A stretch of DNA of 64,000 nucleotides, from assembly GCA_946414315.1 (NCBI GenBank), contig CAMKNZ010000008.1, positions 22,954-86,953 of the forward strand, written 5' to 3'. Source of the DNA: an uncultured Clostridia bacterium. Lineage in GTDB: Bacteria; Bacillota; Clostridia; Christensenellales; Aristaeellaceae. The notes under the pieces were generated by a model. The model did not search any database, was not told the origin of the DNA, and saw only the letters and a program-made list of their open reading frames with translations. This document shows positions 17,856-26,220 of the stretch, piece by piece. The position numbers were made by a program, and so were the translations under genes. The first letter of the stretch is position 1. Each line of letters begins with the position of its first letter.

Positions 17856-18638
17856 ATGCCATTTTTGTATGAAACCCATATGCATACCTGCCAGGGAAGC
17901 GCCTGCGGAAAGGTTACGGGAAAGGAACAGGCCCGGGTATACAAGGAGGCCGGATATACCGGCATTATCATCACCGACCATTTTTTCGGCGGGAATACCG
18001 CGGTGAACCGTGAGCTGCCCTGGGAAGAACGTGTCGACCTGTTCTGGAAGGGATATGAAGACGCGAAAGCGGAAGGCGACCGGATCGGACTGGACGTTTT
18101 TTTCGGACTGGAACAGAATATCCATTTTGACGAATACCTGATCTACGGACTGACAAAGGAATATATGATGGCCCATCCGGAAATGGAACACTGGAACCGG
18201 CGGCAGCAGCTGGAGGAAGTGCACAAAGCCGGCGGCTGTGTGATCCAGGCACATCCGTTCCGGATGCGGAACTATATGGACCGGATCCGGCTGGGACTGC
18301 ATTTCTGCGACGGAATTGAGGTGGCGAACGCGGGGAACGACCAGATGGATGACGCCCGGGCATGGCTGTACGGGAAGGAAAACCACCTGGTGATGACGGC
18401 CGGATCGGACAACCACTGCGGTGTGAACTGGCCGCTGTACGGCGTGGCATTTGAAAAACGATTGACAAGTATTGAGGAATATGTCACAATAATTATGAAT
18501 AAGTATCCCGTTCAACTTCATATTCCGGAAGGCAGGCTTACGTTTGCCGAACCGCCGGTGATCGACGAAAGGCATCGGGCATTGATGCTGGACGAGAATG
18601 AACGGGAGCATCCTGCTGAAAAAGAATGGATTGACTGA
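17856..18638 (+). CDS. PHP-domain phosphoesterase, substrate unknown
   Basis: 260 residues. PHP metal-site motifs are present: ETHMHTCQGSACG at the N-terminus, GIIITDHFF, GLEQNIHFD, VIQAHPFR and AGSDNHC. The family covers histidinol phosphatase, DNA polymerase-linked and nucleotide phosphoesterases; similarity to the hisJ gene at 15039 is limited to these motifs, so I do not assign a substrate. ATG 17856 has GGAAGGAG upstream. The short gap (32 bases) to the GGDEF-EAL gene suggests co-transcription, but no functional tie is evident. Confidence 0.85.
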   Translation: MPFLYETHMHTCQGSACGKVTGKEQARVYKEAGYTGIIITDHFFGGNTAVNRELPWEERVDLFWKGYEDAKAEGDRIGLDVFFGLEQNIHFDEYLIYGLTKEYMMAHPEMEHWNRRQQLEEVHKAGGCVIQAHPFRMRNYMDRIRLGLHFCDGIEVANAGNDQMDDARAWLYGKENHLVMTAGSDNHCGVNWPLYGVAFEKRLTSIEEYVTIIMNKYPVQLHIPEGRLTFAEPPVIDERHRALMLDENEREHPAEKEWID

Positions 18639-18670
18639 GACGATCCTGATCTGGGAAAGGACGGACGGAG

Positions 18671-21487
18671 ATGAATCTGGTTCTTGTCCTGCGAGCAGAA
18701 CTTGTCTGCCTGATCATCCTGCTCTACCTTACATTTGTATCAAGAACCTACCGGATGGGAAAAGACGTCCGGATTTTTAACCAGATTCTTTTTTTCGCAA
18801 TCATCCATGTCGTGATGGATATGGTGACCGTCTATACGGTCAACAGCCTGGGCGATACCCTTCTGAATAAAATTGCACATGTCATCTTCTACCTTTCGGC
18901 GATTATGTATTCCTATGAGATGTGCATTTATACGCTGAACCTGTCCCGCCCGCAGCAGATGGACCGGAAAAAACGGCTGCTTGCGCTGCTTCCGGCGATG
19001 ATCTACCTTGTGCTGCTCTTTACGCCGCTGCTGCCCATCCAGTATGAGCAACTGAACGGAACGAAGGCCAGCACCGGTCCGGCGGCGACGGTGGGCTTCG
19101 TGATTGCGTTTGTGTATTTCGCGGTGGCAATCGGCAGCATTTTTATCCACTGGCGAAAGGTGGGGCGGCACTTTAAGCGCGTGATGCTGCCGATGCTGTT
19201 CCTGCTTATCATTACCGAGCTGATCCAGACCCAGGTGAAGGAGTATCTGTTTACCGGATGCGCAATCACGGCGATCACGGTGGCTTTCTTCTTCACGCTG
19301 GAGAACCCGGCTACGGTGCTGGAACGGAAGGTCATGATGGACGCGCTGAGCGGACTGGGGACCCGGTCCGGTTACGAGCACGACATGGCCGAATATGACA
19401 AGGAATTCGAAGCGGACAAGAACACAACCTTTACCTTCCTGTTTGTGGATATCAATAACCTGCGCAGTGTGAACGGCCTTTACGGACACCAGGAAGGCGA
19501 CAGCTACATCAGCAACATCGCCGTACTCCTGATGACCGGCCTGCGCGGCGCGGAACACATCTACCGCATGGGCGGGGACGAATTCCTGGCAATCTACCGG
19601 AAGACGGAAGAAAAGGTAGTCGTCCGCGATATCAAGCGGGTGCAGGACGCCTGCGTGAAGAGCGGTGAAGAACACGGATACATGCCGGAGCTGGCAATCG
19701 GCTACGCGATCTCCGATCCGAAATACAACAACCTGCGGGATGTGCTGCGGGTTGCGGACTACATGATGTACCGCAACAAGGCGGACATCAAGCGGGATAT
19801 TGTTGAGGATACAATCCGGCATACGGGCACGCACCTGAACCTGACGGGACTGACGGACCGCGTGTTTGACGCCATGTGCCTGACCAGTGAAGAGTATTAT
19901 CCCTACCTGACGAATATGGAAACCAACGTGACCCGCATCGCGCCGGCCATGGTGGAATTCTTCGGACTGGAAGGGGAGTTCATCGACAACTTCGGCGCGA
20001 TCTGGCCGAAGTATGTCCACCCTGACGACCTGGCGGAATATACGAATGATATGACCGCCACGATCTCCGGACAGAAGCAGTACCATTTCTGCCGGTACAG
20101 GGCGAAAGGAAAGAACGGCGAATATGTGGAGCTGACCTGCCGCGGCGGCGTGTACCACGGCCGGGACGGCGAACCGGACGTGTTTGCCGGCTATATCGTA
20201 AACCACGGAGCTACCGGTACGATCGACGGTGCTACGGGCCTGAAGAACCACCAGGCGATGTACGAGTATCTGACGGAAGCACTGGCGGAACAGCGCAGCG
20301 GTGTGGTCATGCGGCTGGAGATCCGGAACCTGAACCGGATCCGGATGATCTACAGCGGCGAGACGGCTGCGTCCCTGATCCGGAACCTGGCCAGCGATTT
20401 TGTCAACGCGGTGGATACGGACGGCGAGGTTTACAGCAACCACGGATCCAATTTTATCTTCTGCCTGCCCAATTATGACGAAGCGAAAGCCAACGAACTC
20501 TACCGCCGGATCCGGAAGCACTGCAAAGCGGGCATCCTGACGGATCAGGAAGTGATCCCGGTGGATATCACCGGCGGCGCGGTGAAGATGCCGGATGAAA
20601 CCCTGCCCGTGCCGAGCGCGATCCGCCAGGCGGCGCTGTTCGCCAATGAAGAGGCATATTATCACAGTACAAACAGCCTGTGGTTCTTCGGTGAGACGGA
20701 CCAGGGTGCCGGTACCTATAACAAGGAACTGCTCAAGACGATCCAGCACGACTGTATTATGGACCGGACGCGCTTCTATCTGCGGTTCCAGCCGATCATC
20801 CGGGCGCAGACCGGAGAGGTTGCCGGGGCGGAAGCACTGCTTCGCTGGCGGTCTGAGGAGCACGGCGAGGTATCGCCCGGGAGGTTCATCGCATTCCTGG
20901 AGAACGATCCGGCCTATGAACCCCTGGGCTACGATATTATCCGCCATGCGGTCCGGACTGCCCGAAAGATACGGAAGACGCTGCCGGAGTTCCGCATCAA
21001 TGTGAACATTACCGCAATCCAGCTGCTTTCGGACGAGTTTATTCCCACGGTGGTGAAGATCCTGGAAGAAGAACAGTTCGATCCGGCGTACCTGATGCTG
21101 GAACTGACCGAGCGCTGCAAGGAAATGGAGTTCGAACTGCTGAGCGAACGGGTGACAGAGTTGAAGAAGACCGGCGTCCGGGTGGCCCTGGACGACATGG
21201 GTACCGGTTACTCCACGATCGACCTGCTGCTGCATCTGGCGTCGGATGAATTAAAGCTGGACATGGCGTTTACCCGGGAACTGCGGGGTAACGAAAGACA
21301 TGAAATTCTGACCCGGACCCTGTGTGCGTCCGCGGCCAGGGGCCATATTGACATTTGTTTCGAAGGCGTTGAGAATGAGGAACTGGCCGAGTATCTGAAG
21401 GGGTACGGCAACGTGCTGCTGCAGGGCTATCACTTCGCGAAGCCGCTGATGCCGGAAGAATTTATGGAAAAGTACTGCAGCAAATAA
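18671..21487 (+). CDS. Membrane GGDEF-PAS-(GGDEF-like)-EAL c-di-GMP turnover protein
   Basis: 938 residues. The N-terminal third (about 1-220) contains about seven hydrophobic helices of a 7TM-type sensory region. A GGDEF domain (about 222-380) keeps the active-site YRMGGDEFLAIYR. A PAS_3-like domain follows (about 400-515, YVHPDDLAEYTNDM). A second GGDEF-like domain (about 520-665) has lost the motif (NHGSNFIFCLP). The C-terminal EAL domain (about 690-935) keeps EALLRW, VNITAIQL, LELTERC, DDMGTGYST, LKLD and GVENEE. The protein could thus both make and degrade c-di-GMP, with the direction set by the sensor; this is inference. ATG 18671 follows GGACGGAG. Confidence 0.9.
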   Translation: MNLVLVLRAELVCLIILLYLTFVSRTYRMGKDVRIFNQILFFAIIHVVMDMVTVYTVNSLGDTLLNKIAHVIFYLSAIMYSYEMCIYTLNLSRPQQMDRKKRLLALLPAMIYLVLLFTPLLPIQYEQLNGTKASTGPAATVGFVIAFVYFAVAIGSIFIHWRKVGRHFKRVMLPMLFLLIITELIQTQVKEYLFTGCAITAITVAFFFTLENPATVLERKVMMDALSGLGTRSGYEHDMAEYDKEFEADKNTTFTFLFVDINNLRSVNGLYGHQEGDSYISNIAVLLMTGLRGAEHIYRMGGDEFLAIYRKTEEKVVVRDIKRVQDACVKSGEEHGYMPELAIGYAISDPKYNNLRDVLRVADYMMYRNKADIKRDIVEDTIRHTGTHLNLTGLTDRVFDAMCLTSEEYYPYLTNMETNVTRIAPAMVEFFGLEGEFIDNFGAIWPKYVHPDDLAEYTNDMTATISGQKQYHFCRYRAKGKNGEYVELTCRGGVYHGRDGEPDVFAGYIVNHGATGTIDGATGLKNHQAMYEYLTEALAEQRSGVVMRLEIRNLNRIRMIYSGETAASLIRNLASDFVNAVDTDGEVYSNHGSNFIFCLPNYDEAKANELYRRIRKHCKAGILTDQEVIPVDITGGAVKMPDETLPVPSAIRQAALFANEEAYYHSTNSLWFFGETDQGAGTYNKELLKTIQHDCIMDRTRFYLRFQPIIRAQTGEVAGAEALLRWRSEEHGEVSPGRFIAFLENDPAYEPLGYDIIRHAVRTARKIRKTLPEFRINVNITAIQLLSDEFIPTVVKILEEEQFDPAYLMLELTERCKEMEFELLSERVTELKKTGVRVALDDMGTGYSTIDLLLHLASDELKLDMAFTRELRGNERHEILTRTLCASAARGHIDICFEGVENEELAEYLKGYGNVLLQGYHFAKPLMPEEFMEKYCSK

Positions 21488-21510
21488 AACTTTTGCGATC
21501 GCTGTTACCA

Positions 21511-21529
21511 AAATCCTTTCAGGATTTTG
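21511..21529. terminator. Short inverted repeat in convergent gap
   Basis: AAAATCCT-TTC-AGGATTTT forms an 8-bp stem shortly after the GGDEF-EAL stop. It may act with the GC-rich hairpin at 21551 as a two-part transcription end. Confidence 0.4.
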
Positions 21530-21550
21530 ACAGCTGCTCAAATAAAGAAC

Positions 21551-21574
21551 GGGAGCGTGCGGACGCATGCTCCC
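21551..21574. terminator. Bidirectional terminator hairpin between convergent genes
   Basis: GGGAGCGTGC-GGAC-GCATGCTCCC (one G-T wobble), in the gap between the plus-strand GGDEF-EAL gene and the minus-strand metallophosphoesterase. T-runs on either side are modest, so strength is uncertain. Confidence 0.6.
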
Positions 21575-21592
21575 GATTGTAATTCCGGAGGA

Positions 21593-22258
21593 TTATAACT
21601 GGCTGTTTCTGATCAGCATACGCCGGCCGAAGCGGGTCGGTTCTTTCCGGTTCATGGTTTCCGGCAGATCGAATTCATAGGAAGTGCTTGCGTTGATGAC
21701 CGGGATCCCGTTCCAGTCCCGTTGGCGGATAAAATGGGCGCCGGTATAGGACTGGTGAACGTGGCCGTGGACCATGACCGCCGGGCGCCAGCGGTCCAGC
21801 AGCGGGCCGAAGCACTCAAAGCCGCGGTGGGCAGGATCCTCCTGGTCCCCGAAACCGCGGATCGGCGTGTGGGTCAGCAGGATATCGAAACCTCCGGCGG
21901 AGCGGATTTTCCGGCGAAGAGAGGCGATCCGGCAGGACATCTCTTTTTCAGAATACATATTGAGGCCATCGGGGCGGTAGCGGATGGACCCGCCCAGGCC
22001 GAGGATGCGAACGCCTTTTACCTGAACGATCTTTCCTTCCGCGCTGAGGCAGCCTTCCGGCGGCTCTTTTTCATACCTGTCGTCATGATTGCCGTGGATG
22101 TAGACGATCGGCGCATTGGTAAAGCAGGTCAGGAAAGACAGGTATTTGGCAGGAAGATCGCCGGCGGAGAGGATCAGATCCACACCGCTGAGCGCTTCCC
22201 GGCAAAGGTCCCCCCACAGCCGATCGGAGGGTTCGTCCGCGATCGCAAGAATCCTCAT
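21593..22258 (-). CDS. Metallophosphoesterase with altered first metal motif
   Basis: 221 residues, calcineurin-like fold. Motifs GDL (LSAGDLPAKY), GNHDD, THTPI and HGHVHQ are intact, but the first motif, normally D-x-H, reads ADEPSD; the His ligand is absent. This variant may bind only one metal or use another ligand. The gene starts 10 bases after the stop of the ParB-like/BMP gene on the same strand, so both are probably one transcript. There is no signal peptide, pointing to a cytoplasmic enzyme. Substrate unknown. Confidence 0.83.
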   Translation of the reverse strand: MRILAIADEPSDRLWGDLCREALSGVDLILSAGDLPAKYLSFLTCFTNAPIVYIHGNHDDRYEKEPPEGCLSAEGKIVQVKGVRILGLGGSIRYRPDGLNMYSEKEMSCRIASLRRKIRSAGGFDILLTHTPIRGFGDQEDPAHRGFECFGPLLDRWRPAVMVHGHVHQSYTGAHFIRQRDWNGIPVINASTSYEFDLPETMNRKEPTRFGRRMLIRNSQL

Positions 22259-22268
22259 ATCCGCACGC

Positions 22269-24194
22269 TCACTTTCTGTTCCAGCTGAAGGCTGACAACT
22301 GCGGCTTCAGTTCACCGTGGATTCCCTGAAGCCGGACCAGCGGACGGGCGGATTCGATCAGCTCGTCCATGGCAGGAAGGGTGCCGACGATATTGTCGGC
22401 CAGATAATCCATACAGAGGATCTCAGCCGGCGTCAGGCGGCGGTCTGCGTCGCAGCGGAGGACGCCGTCCTGATCCCGCAGTTCGCCCTCAAAGGGGGAG
22501 AAGGAAGCGTCGCGGATCTGCTCCCGGAAATGGTGGATGGTCCGGGCGGCGTAAGGATCAAACCGGGAGGAGAAGGCAACATCCAGAATACTGGAACCGA
22601 GGCCCCACCAGTAATTGGTTACGTTATCCTTGCTTCCGGACTGGGCAAAGGTGCCGTTCAGCATCTGCTCAAGCATCATCCGGTAGAAAAGTCCCCAGCG
22701 CGGGACCAGGGTGGCCATGTTGATAATTTCGCCGTTTTCCCGCAGATATAGGCCGTAATCCCGGGCCTCATGATTGGGCGCGGTGATATCCCGGTTGCAG
22801 ATCACGCGGATCTCCGGATCCTCAAAGGGGCTTTCCGCGTTGAACCAGGAAGCGGAGAACCAGTTCAGGTACACCCTGGCCTGCGGATTGACCATACGGG
22901 CGCCCAGTGCGAAGGCGTTGGCCGCCGCGGGGGTTCCGTAGATCGGGTAGTCCGCGATATATCCGATCTTGCCGTTATCGGACAGGATGCCGGCGGCCAG
23001 GCCGAGCAGGAATTTCGCTTCGTAGAACCGGATATAATAGGTACGGATATTGGTATAGTTGGACAGGAGGGAGCAGCACAGGAAACGGACTTCCGGATGC
23101 TCGAGGGCCGCCTCGATGGTGCTGTTGAGCATGACGGGCGACGTGGCGAAGATGGCGTTATAACCGTCTTTGATCAGGCGGCGGATTTCCTCTTCACAGT
23201 CCGCCCGGGAGGGAACGATGCAGGCAGCGGTTTCGAGCTTGTCGCCCAGCTTTTCTTCCGCCTCCAGCCGGCCGAGGTTGTGCCAGTAGTTCCAGGCGGA
23301 ATCCTCGATGGAACGGTTGAAGAGGAAAGCCGCTTTGATCTTTGAAGGCCGGAACAGGACGGAGATCAGCGGAACCGGGCCGGCAGGCTGCACCTGCTCC
23401 ATGACCAGGTTTACCCGCCCTTCCCGCAGCTCGAATTCCTTCGACATCAGCCGGATCCGTTCGGCGGTTTTCGCCATATCGTCATCCTTAACATCCAGAT
23501 AACCAAAGGCGGTCAGATAGATCAGGAACGCATCGCCGCAGGGATGGGCAGGCTTTCCTTTCATTATGGTCAGATAGTTTTCGGAGAAATAATGATACAG
23601 TTTCCGCAGGGACAGGATCTCATCCTCAGTCCATTTATCCCCGGCGCGGACGCCGGGCAGGGAGAGCAGTTTCCGGTAGGAACCGGGCCGGGAAAAAAAG
23701 ATGGAATAAAGCCCGGTTTCCTTTGAAAAGTCGCAGTACTCATAATAGGAAACGATCTCCGGGTCGTCGCTCAGGGGCGGATAAACCCGGGTGACGTCTG
23801 CTTCGATATCGCGTGCGTTGAGGTATTTCATAACAGAAATGCGCTTGTTTCCCTCAATGGCATAATAATTGCCGAGGTATTCCAGCACGGTGACGGGCTG
23901 GTTAACGCCGCTTTGCTCAACGCTCTCGCACAGGCTTTCCCACTTGGTGGCGAACTCGCTTCCGGCTTCCAGGATCGGCAGGAAACCTTCCGCAAAGGCA
24001 TAGCTGCGTCCGCGGGAAACGGAACCGATCACCCTGTCCAGCGGAATCTGCATGATGCCGAGGGAAAGCCGGCTGAGGGTGGAAAGATTCGGCACCTTTT
24101 CCTCCAGTACCGGCAGATAAGGATCGGTATTGGCCTGGATGGCTGCCTGATAAACGCGCAGCCCTTCGCGGCGGGCTTTACTGTAATGGTCCAT
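22269..24194 (-). CDS. ParB-like/BMP (PnrA-type) ligand-binding fusion without signal peptide
   Basis: 641 residues. Residues about 48-140 resemble the ParB/sulfiredoxin N-terminal fold: IPLDRVIGSVSRGRS, then VTVLEYLGNYYAIEGNKRIS, with the EGNKR motif in the position of the ParB GHRR box. A helical middle (about 145-280) follows. From about 285 to 560 the sequence is a BMP/PnrA-type periplasmic-binding module (AAFLFNRSIEDSAWNYWHN, FATSPVMLNSTIEAAL, IGYIADYPIYG). BMP proteins normally are lipoproteins for purine nucleoside uptake, but no signal peptide or lipobox is present, so it should sit in the cytoplasm, perhaps as a nucleoside sensor. No ABC permease is nearby. ATG 24194 has only a weak ribosome site. 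Confidence 0.8.
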   Translation of the reverse strand: MDHYSKARREGLRVYQAAIQANTDPYLPVLEEKVPNLSTLSRLSLGIMQIPLDRVIGSVSRGRSYAFAEGFLPILEAGSEFATKWESLCESVEQSGVNQPVTVLEYLGNYYAIEGNKRISVMKYLNARDIEADVTRVYPPLSDDPEIVSYYEYCDFSKETGLYSIFFSRPGSYRKLLSLPGVRAGDKWTEDEILSLRKLYHYFSENYLTIMKGKPAHPCGDAFLIYLTAFGYLDVKDDDMAKTAERIRLMSKEFELREGRVNLVMEQVQPAGPVPLISVLFRPSKIKAAFLFNRSIEDSAWNYWHNLGRLEAEEKLGDKLETAACIVPSRADCEEEIRRLIKDGYNAIFATSPVMLNSTIEAALEHPEVRFLCCSLLSNYTNIRTYYIRFYEAKFLLGLAAGILSDNGKIGYIADYPIYGTPAAANAFALGARMVNPQARVYLNWFSASWFNAESPFEDPEIRVICNRDITAPNHEARDYGLYLRENGEIINMATLVPRWGLFYRMMLEQMLNGTFAQSGSKDNVTNYWWGLGSSILDVAFSSRFDPYAARTIHHFREQIRDASFSPFEGELRDQDGVLRCDADRRLTPAEILCMDYLADNIVGTLPAMDELIESARPLVRLQGIHGELKPQLSAFSWNRK

Positions 24195-24274
24195 GGTATC
24201 ACTTCGTTTCAATGAAAAATGAATAATGCACAACGAAATATGCCGTACATTACGGGTCATTGATGACCAGGAAT

Positions 24275-24303
24275 ATTTTATCAAATTCAGAAGGAATTGG
24301 CAA
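24275..24303 (-). promoter_or_regulatory. Sigma-A promoter for the ParB-like/BMP operon
   Basis: On the minus strand TTGCCA (24298-24303), a 17-base spacer and TAAAAT (24275-24280). Downstream in the leader lies a perfect inverted repeat GGTCAT-TG-ATGACC (24255-24268), a possible operator. Confidence 0.68.
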
Positions 24304-24385
24304 AACGTGAACGATTTAAGGATCAAGGGACGGAACGTCCGTGAAGTTGTCGGATCTGGGAAAGTGATCGAACAATTTGTCCGTC

Positions 24386-24427
24386 TTGAGAAATAAGGGC
24401 GTGAATGATAAAATAAATCCGTATAAT
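24386..24427 (+). promoter_or_regulatory. Candidate promoter(s) for purC
   Basis: TTGAGA (24386-24391), 17 bases, TAAAAT (24409-24414); a second -10-like TATAAT at 24422-24427 lacks a clear -35. The purC ribosome site ACGGAGGG follows at once, so the leader is very short and holds no purine riboswitch. Confidence 0.55.
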
Positions 24428-24449
24428 CTTGATTACGGAGGGACACGGA

Positions 24450-25166
24450 ATGCCGGAAATCGGGATGATCCTGCGGGAAGGGAAAGGCAAGAAAATCTAC
24501 GCGACGGATGATCCGGACAAGGCGATCGTCTATTTCAAGGACGAAGCCATGGCTTTTCACGGCCTGAAACGGGGCCGTATCCTCGGCAAGGGCGAAGTCA
24601 ACAATTCGGTGTGCGAGCACCTTTTTCAGCTGCTGAAAGAAAACGGAATTGAAAATCACTACCTGGAACGGATTGACGCAAGGCACAGCCTGATCAGACG
24701 GTGTGAGATGATCCCGCTGTCTGTCAAGATCCGCAACCGTTCCGCCGGACAGCTGGCAGAGCGGACCGGAATCCCGGTGGGGACGAAACTGGAACCTCCG
24801 GTAGTGGAGTTTGAACTGCGGTACACCGGGATGGACGCGGATCCGCTGGTGAACAATACCCACATTTATGCCATGAAACTGGCCACACCGGAGGAAATGG
24901 CCGAGATCAGCCGGGTCAGCCTGAAGGTGAACGACATCCTGACGGCTTACCTGAAAGATATCAATATCGAACTGATCGATTTCAAACTGGAATTCGGACG
25001 CTGGCACGGAAAGATCCTCGTCGCGGACGAGATCACGCCTGACACGGCGCGCTTCTGGGACGCGGGCACGCATGAGCCGCTGGATATCGACCGGTTCAGA
25101 AGAGACATGGATAACGTTGCGGAAGCCTATCAGGAAGTGCTTCACCGGATGATGGGTGTAGGATGA
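24450..25166 (+). CDS. purC: Phosphoribosylaminoimidazole-succinocarboxamide synthase
   Basis: 238 residues. PurC joins CAIR and aspartate with ATP to give SAICAR in de novo purine synthesis. Visible family segments: EGKGKKIYAT at the nucleotide loop, IPLSVKIRNRSAGQL, LEPPVVEFELR, IDFKLEFGR and the signature DEITPDTARFWD. ATG 24450 follows ACGGAGGG. No other pur gene is adjacent, unlike the usual purECSQLFMNHD arrangement. The stop overlaps the next gene as ATGA. AICAR released by HisF feeds the step two enzymes later in this pathway. Confidence 0.95.
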   Translation: MPEIGMILREGKGKKIYATDDPDKAIVYFKDEAMAFHGLKRGRILGKGEVNNSVCEHLFQLLKENGIENHYLERIDARHSLIRRCEMIPLSVKIRNRSAGQLAERTGIPVGTKLEPPVVEFELRYTGMDADPLVNNTHIYAMKLATPEEMAEISRVSLKVNDILTAYLKDINIELIDFKLEFGRWHGKILVADEITPDTARFWDAGTHEPLDIDRFRRDMDNVAEAYQEVLHRMMGVG

Positions 25167-26125
25167 AGAGTATGATCAGAAAAACCATTGCATTGCTGCT
25201 GGCGCTGCTGCTCCTGTGGGGTGTCGGGTGTGCCGCGGCGGAAGAAGGGGAGTTTCCGGCATTAAACGATGCCGGTTTTCTGGATTCCGGGGAGTTCGTC
25301 TTTGAAGACGAGGAAAACGGTGTATGGCGCTACGCCAGCGCTACGCTCCGCGTTGAGATCTACCGCAGGGAGCAGACAAAACCTGCCCGCGTCTGGTATG
25401 AGGCGGAGGTTTTCTGCGCGGAAGGAAGCACAGGGCCCCGGATGATCGCCAATGATCCGGAACACTGGAAAGTGGCGGCAAACATGGAATATCCCTACAA
25501 GATCGCCCGCAAGACCGGGACGGTACTGGCGCTCTCCAACGATTTTGCCCAGCTGAGGATTCAGCAGAAGAAAGGCAGGCCGGGCATCATCATCCGGGAC
25601 GGCAAGGTCTGGTCTGACCGGACGAAGAAGCAGGGCGTCAAGGACTTCCCGAACCTGGACTGCCTGGCGATCTGGCCGGACGGCGATATGAAGGTTTATT
25701 ACAGCGACGAAATGACCGCGGAGGAATACCTTGAAGCAGGCGCCATTGACGTGCTGTCCTTCGGGCCGATCCTGATCCGGGACGGGGAACTGAATGAAAA
25801 GGGGCTGAAACAGTACGGCACCAGCCGCGCCCCCCGTACGGCCGTGGGCATGGTGGAAAAGGGTCATTACTGGTTCATGATGCTGGAGGGGCGGATCAAA
25901 CGGAGCAGGGGCGACGGGATCCGCTTCCTGGCGGAAAAACTGCTGGACAAGGGCTGCACCACGGGCTTTAATCTGGACGGCGGTGATACAGCCTGTATCG
26001 TCTTTATGGGACATCAGCTGTGCAAGATGCAGGACGGAAAGAAGCATCTCGCCTCCCGGAGGACGAGCGACATCCTGGGCGTTGGGAAGTCGGAACTGCT
26101 GCCGGCGGTGAGCGATCCGTGGTAA
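25163..26125 (+). CDS. Secreted phosphodiester glycosidase family protein (NAGPA/DUF2233)
   Basis: 320 residues. A signal peptide (residues 1-26, ending near CAAAEEG) precedes a phosphodiester glycosidase domain. Visible family segments are TLRVEIYRREQ, DVLSFGPILIRDGEL, RTAVGMVEKGHYWFM and the C-terminal GFNLDGGDTACIVFMG. In the animal homologue this fold removes GlcNAc from a phosphodiester; bacterial members act on cell surface phosphoglycans or exopolymers, mostly untested. The same domain forms the C-terminal third of the 809-residue protein at 49127. Translational overlap with purC (ATGA) is probably a matter of operon packing. Confidence 0.85.
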   Translation: MKSMIRKTIALLLALLLLWGVGCAAAEEGEFPALNDAGFLDSGEFVFEDEENGVWRYASATLRVEIYRREQTKPARVWYEAEVFCAEGSTGPRMIANDPEHWKVAANMEYPYKIARKTGTVLALSNDFAQLRIQQKKGRPGIIIRDGKVWSDRTKKQGVKDFPNLDCLAIWPDGDMKVYYSDEMTAEEYLEAGAIDVLSFGPILIRDGELNEKGLKQYGTSRAPRTAVGMVEKGHYWFMMLEGRIKRSRGDGIRFLAEKLLDKGCTTGFNLDGGDTACIVFMGHQLCKMQDGKKHLASRRTSDILGVGKSELLPAVSDPW

Positions 26126-26128
26126 CTG

Positions 26129-26157
26129 TTGCAATGCAAAGGAACTTGTGTTAGAAT
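26129..26157 (+). promoter_or_regulatory. Sigma-A promoter for trigger factor
   Basis: TTGCAA (26129-26134), 17-base spacer, TAGAAT (26152-26157), about 60 bases before the start codon. The leader holds a GCGGTG...CACCGC hairpin around 26164-26184 followed by TGTTTT. Confidence 0.75.
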
Positions 26158-26220
26158 GCCATGCGGTGTTTTATACGCACCGCTGTTTTATGCTGAAAAG
26201 ATTCAGGAGGAAAGATATTC

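Noticed and set aside
18462..18500. TTGACA followed by AT-rich sequence inside the second PHP gene
   Set aside because: No -10 box at suitable spacing and the site is well inside coding sequence; the next gene can be read from the 17796 promoter.
24429..24449. Earlier in-frame start for purC
   Set aside because: The extension would consume the ribosome site ACGGAGGG and is not part of the PurC family N-terminus.
24304..25145. Upstream extension of the ParB-like/BMP frame to 25145
   Set aside because: The frame stays open antisense to purC and across the intergenic promoters; the extension has shadow-type composition and no signal peptide.
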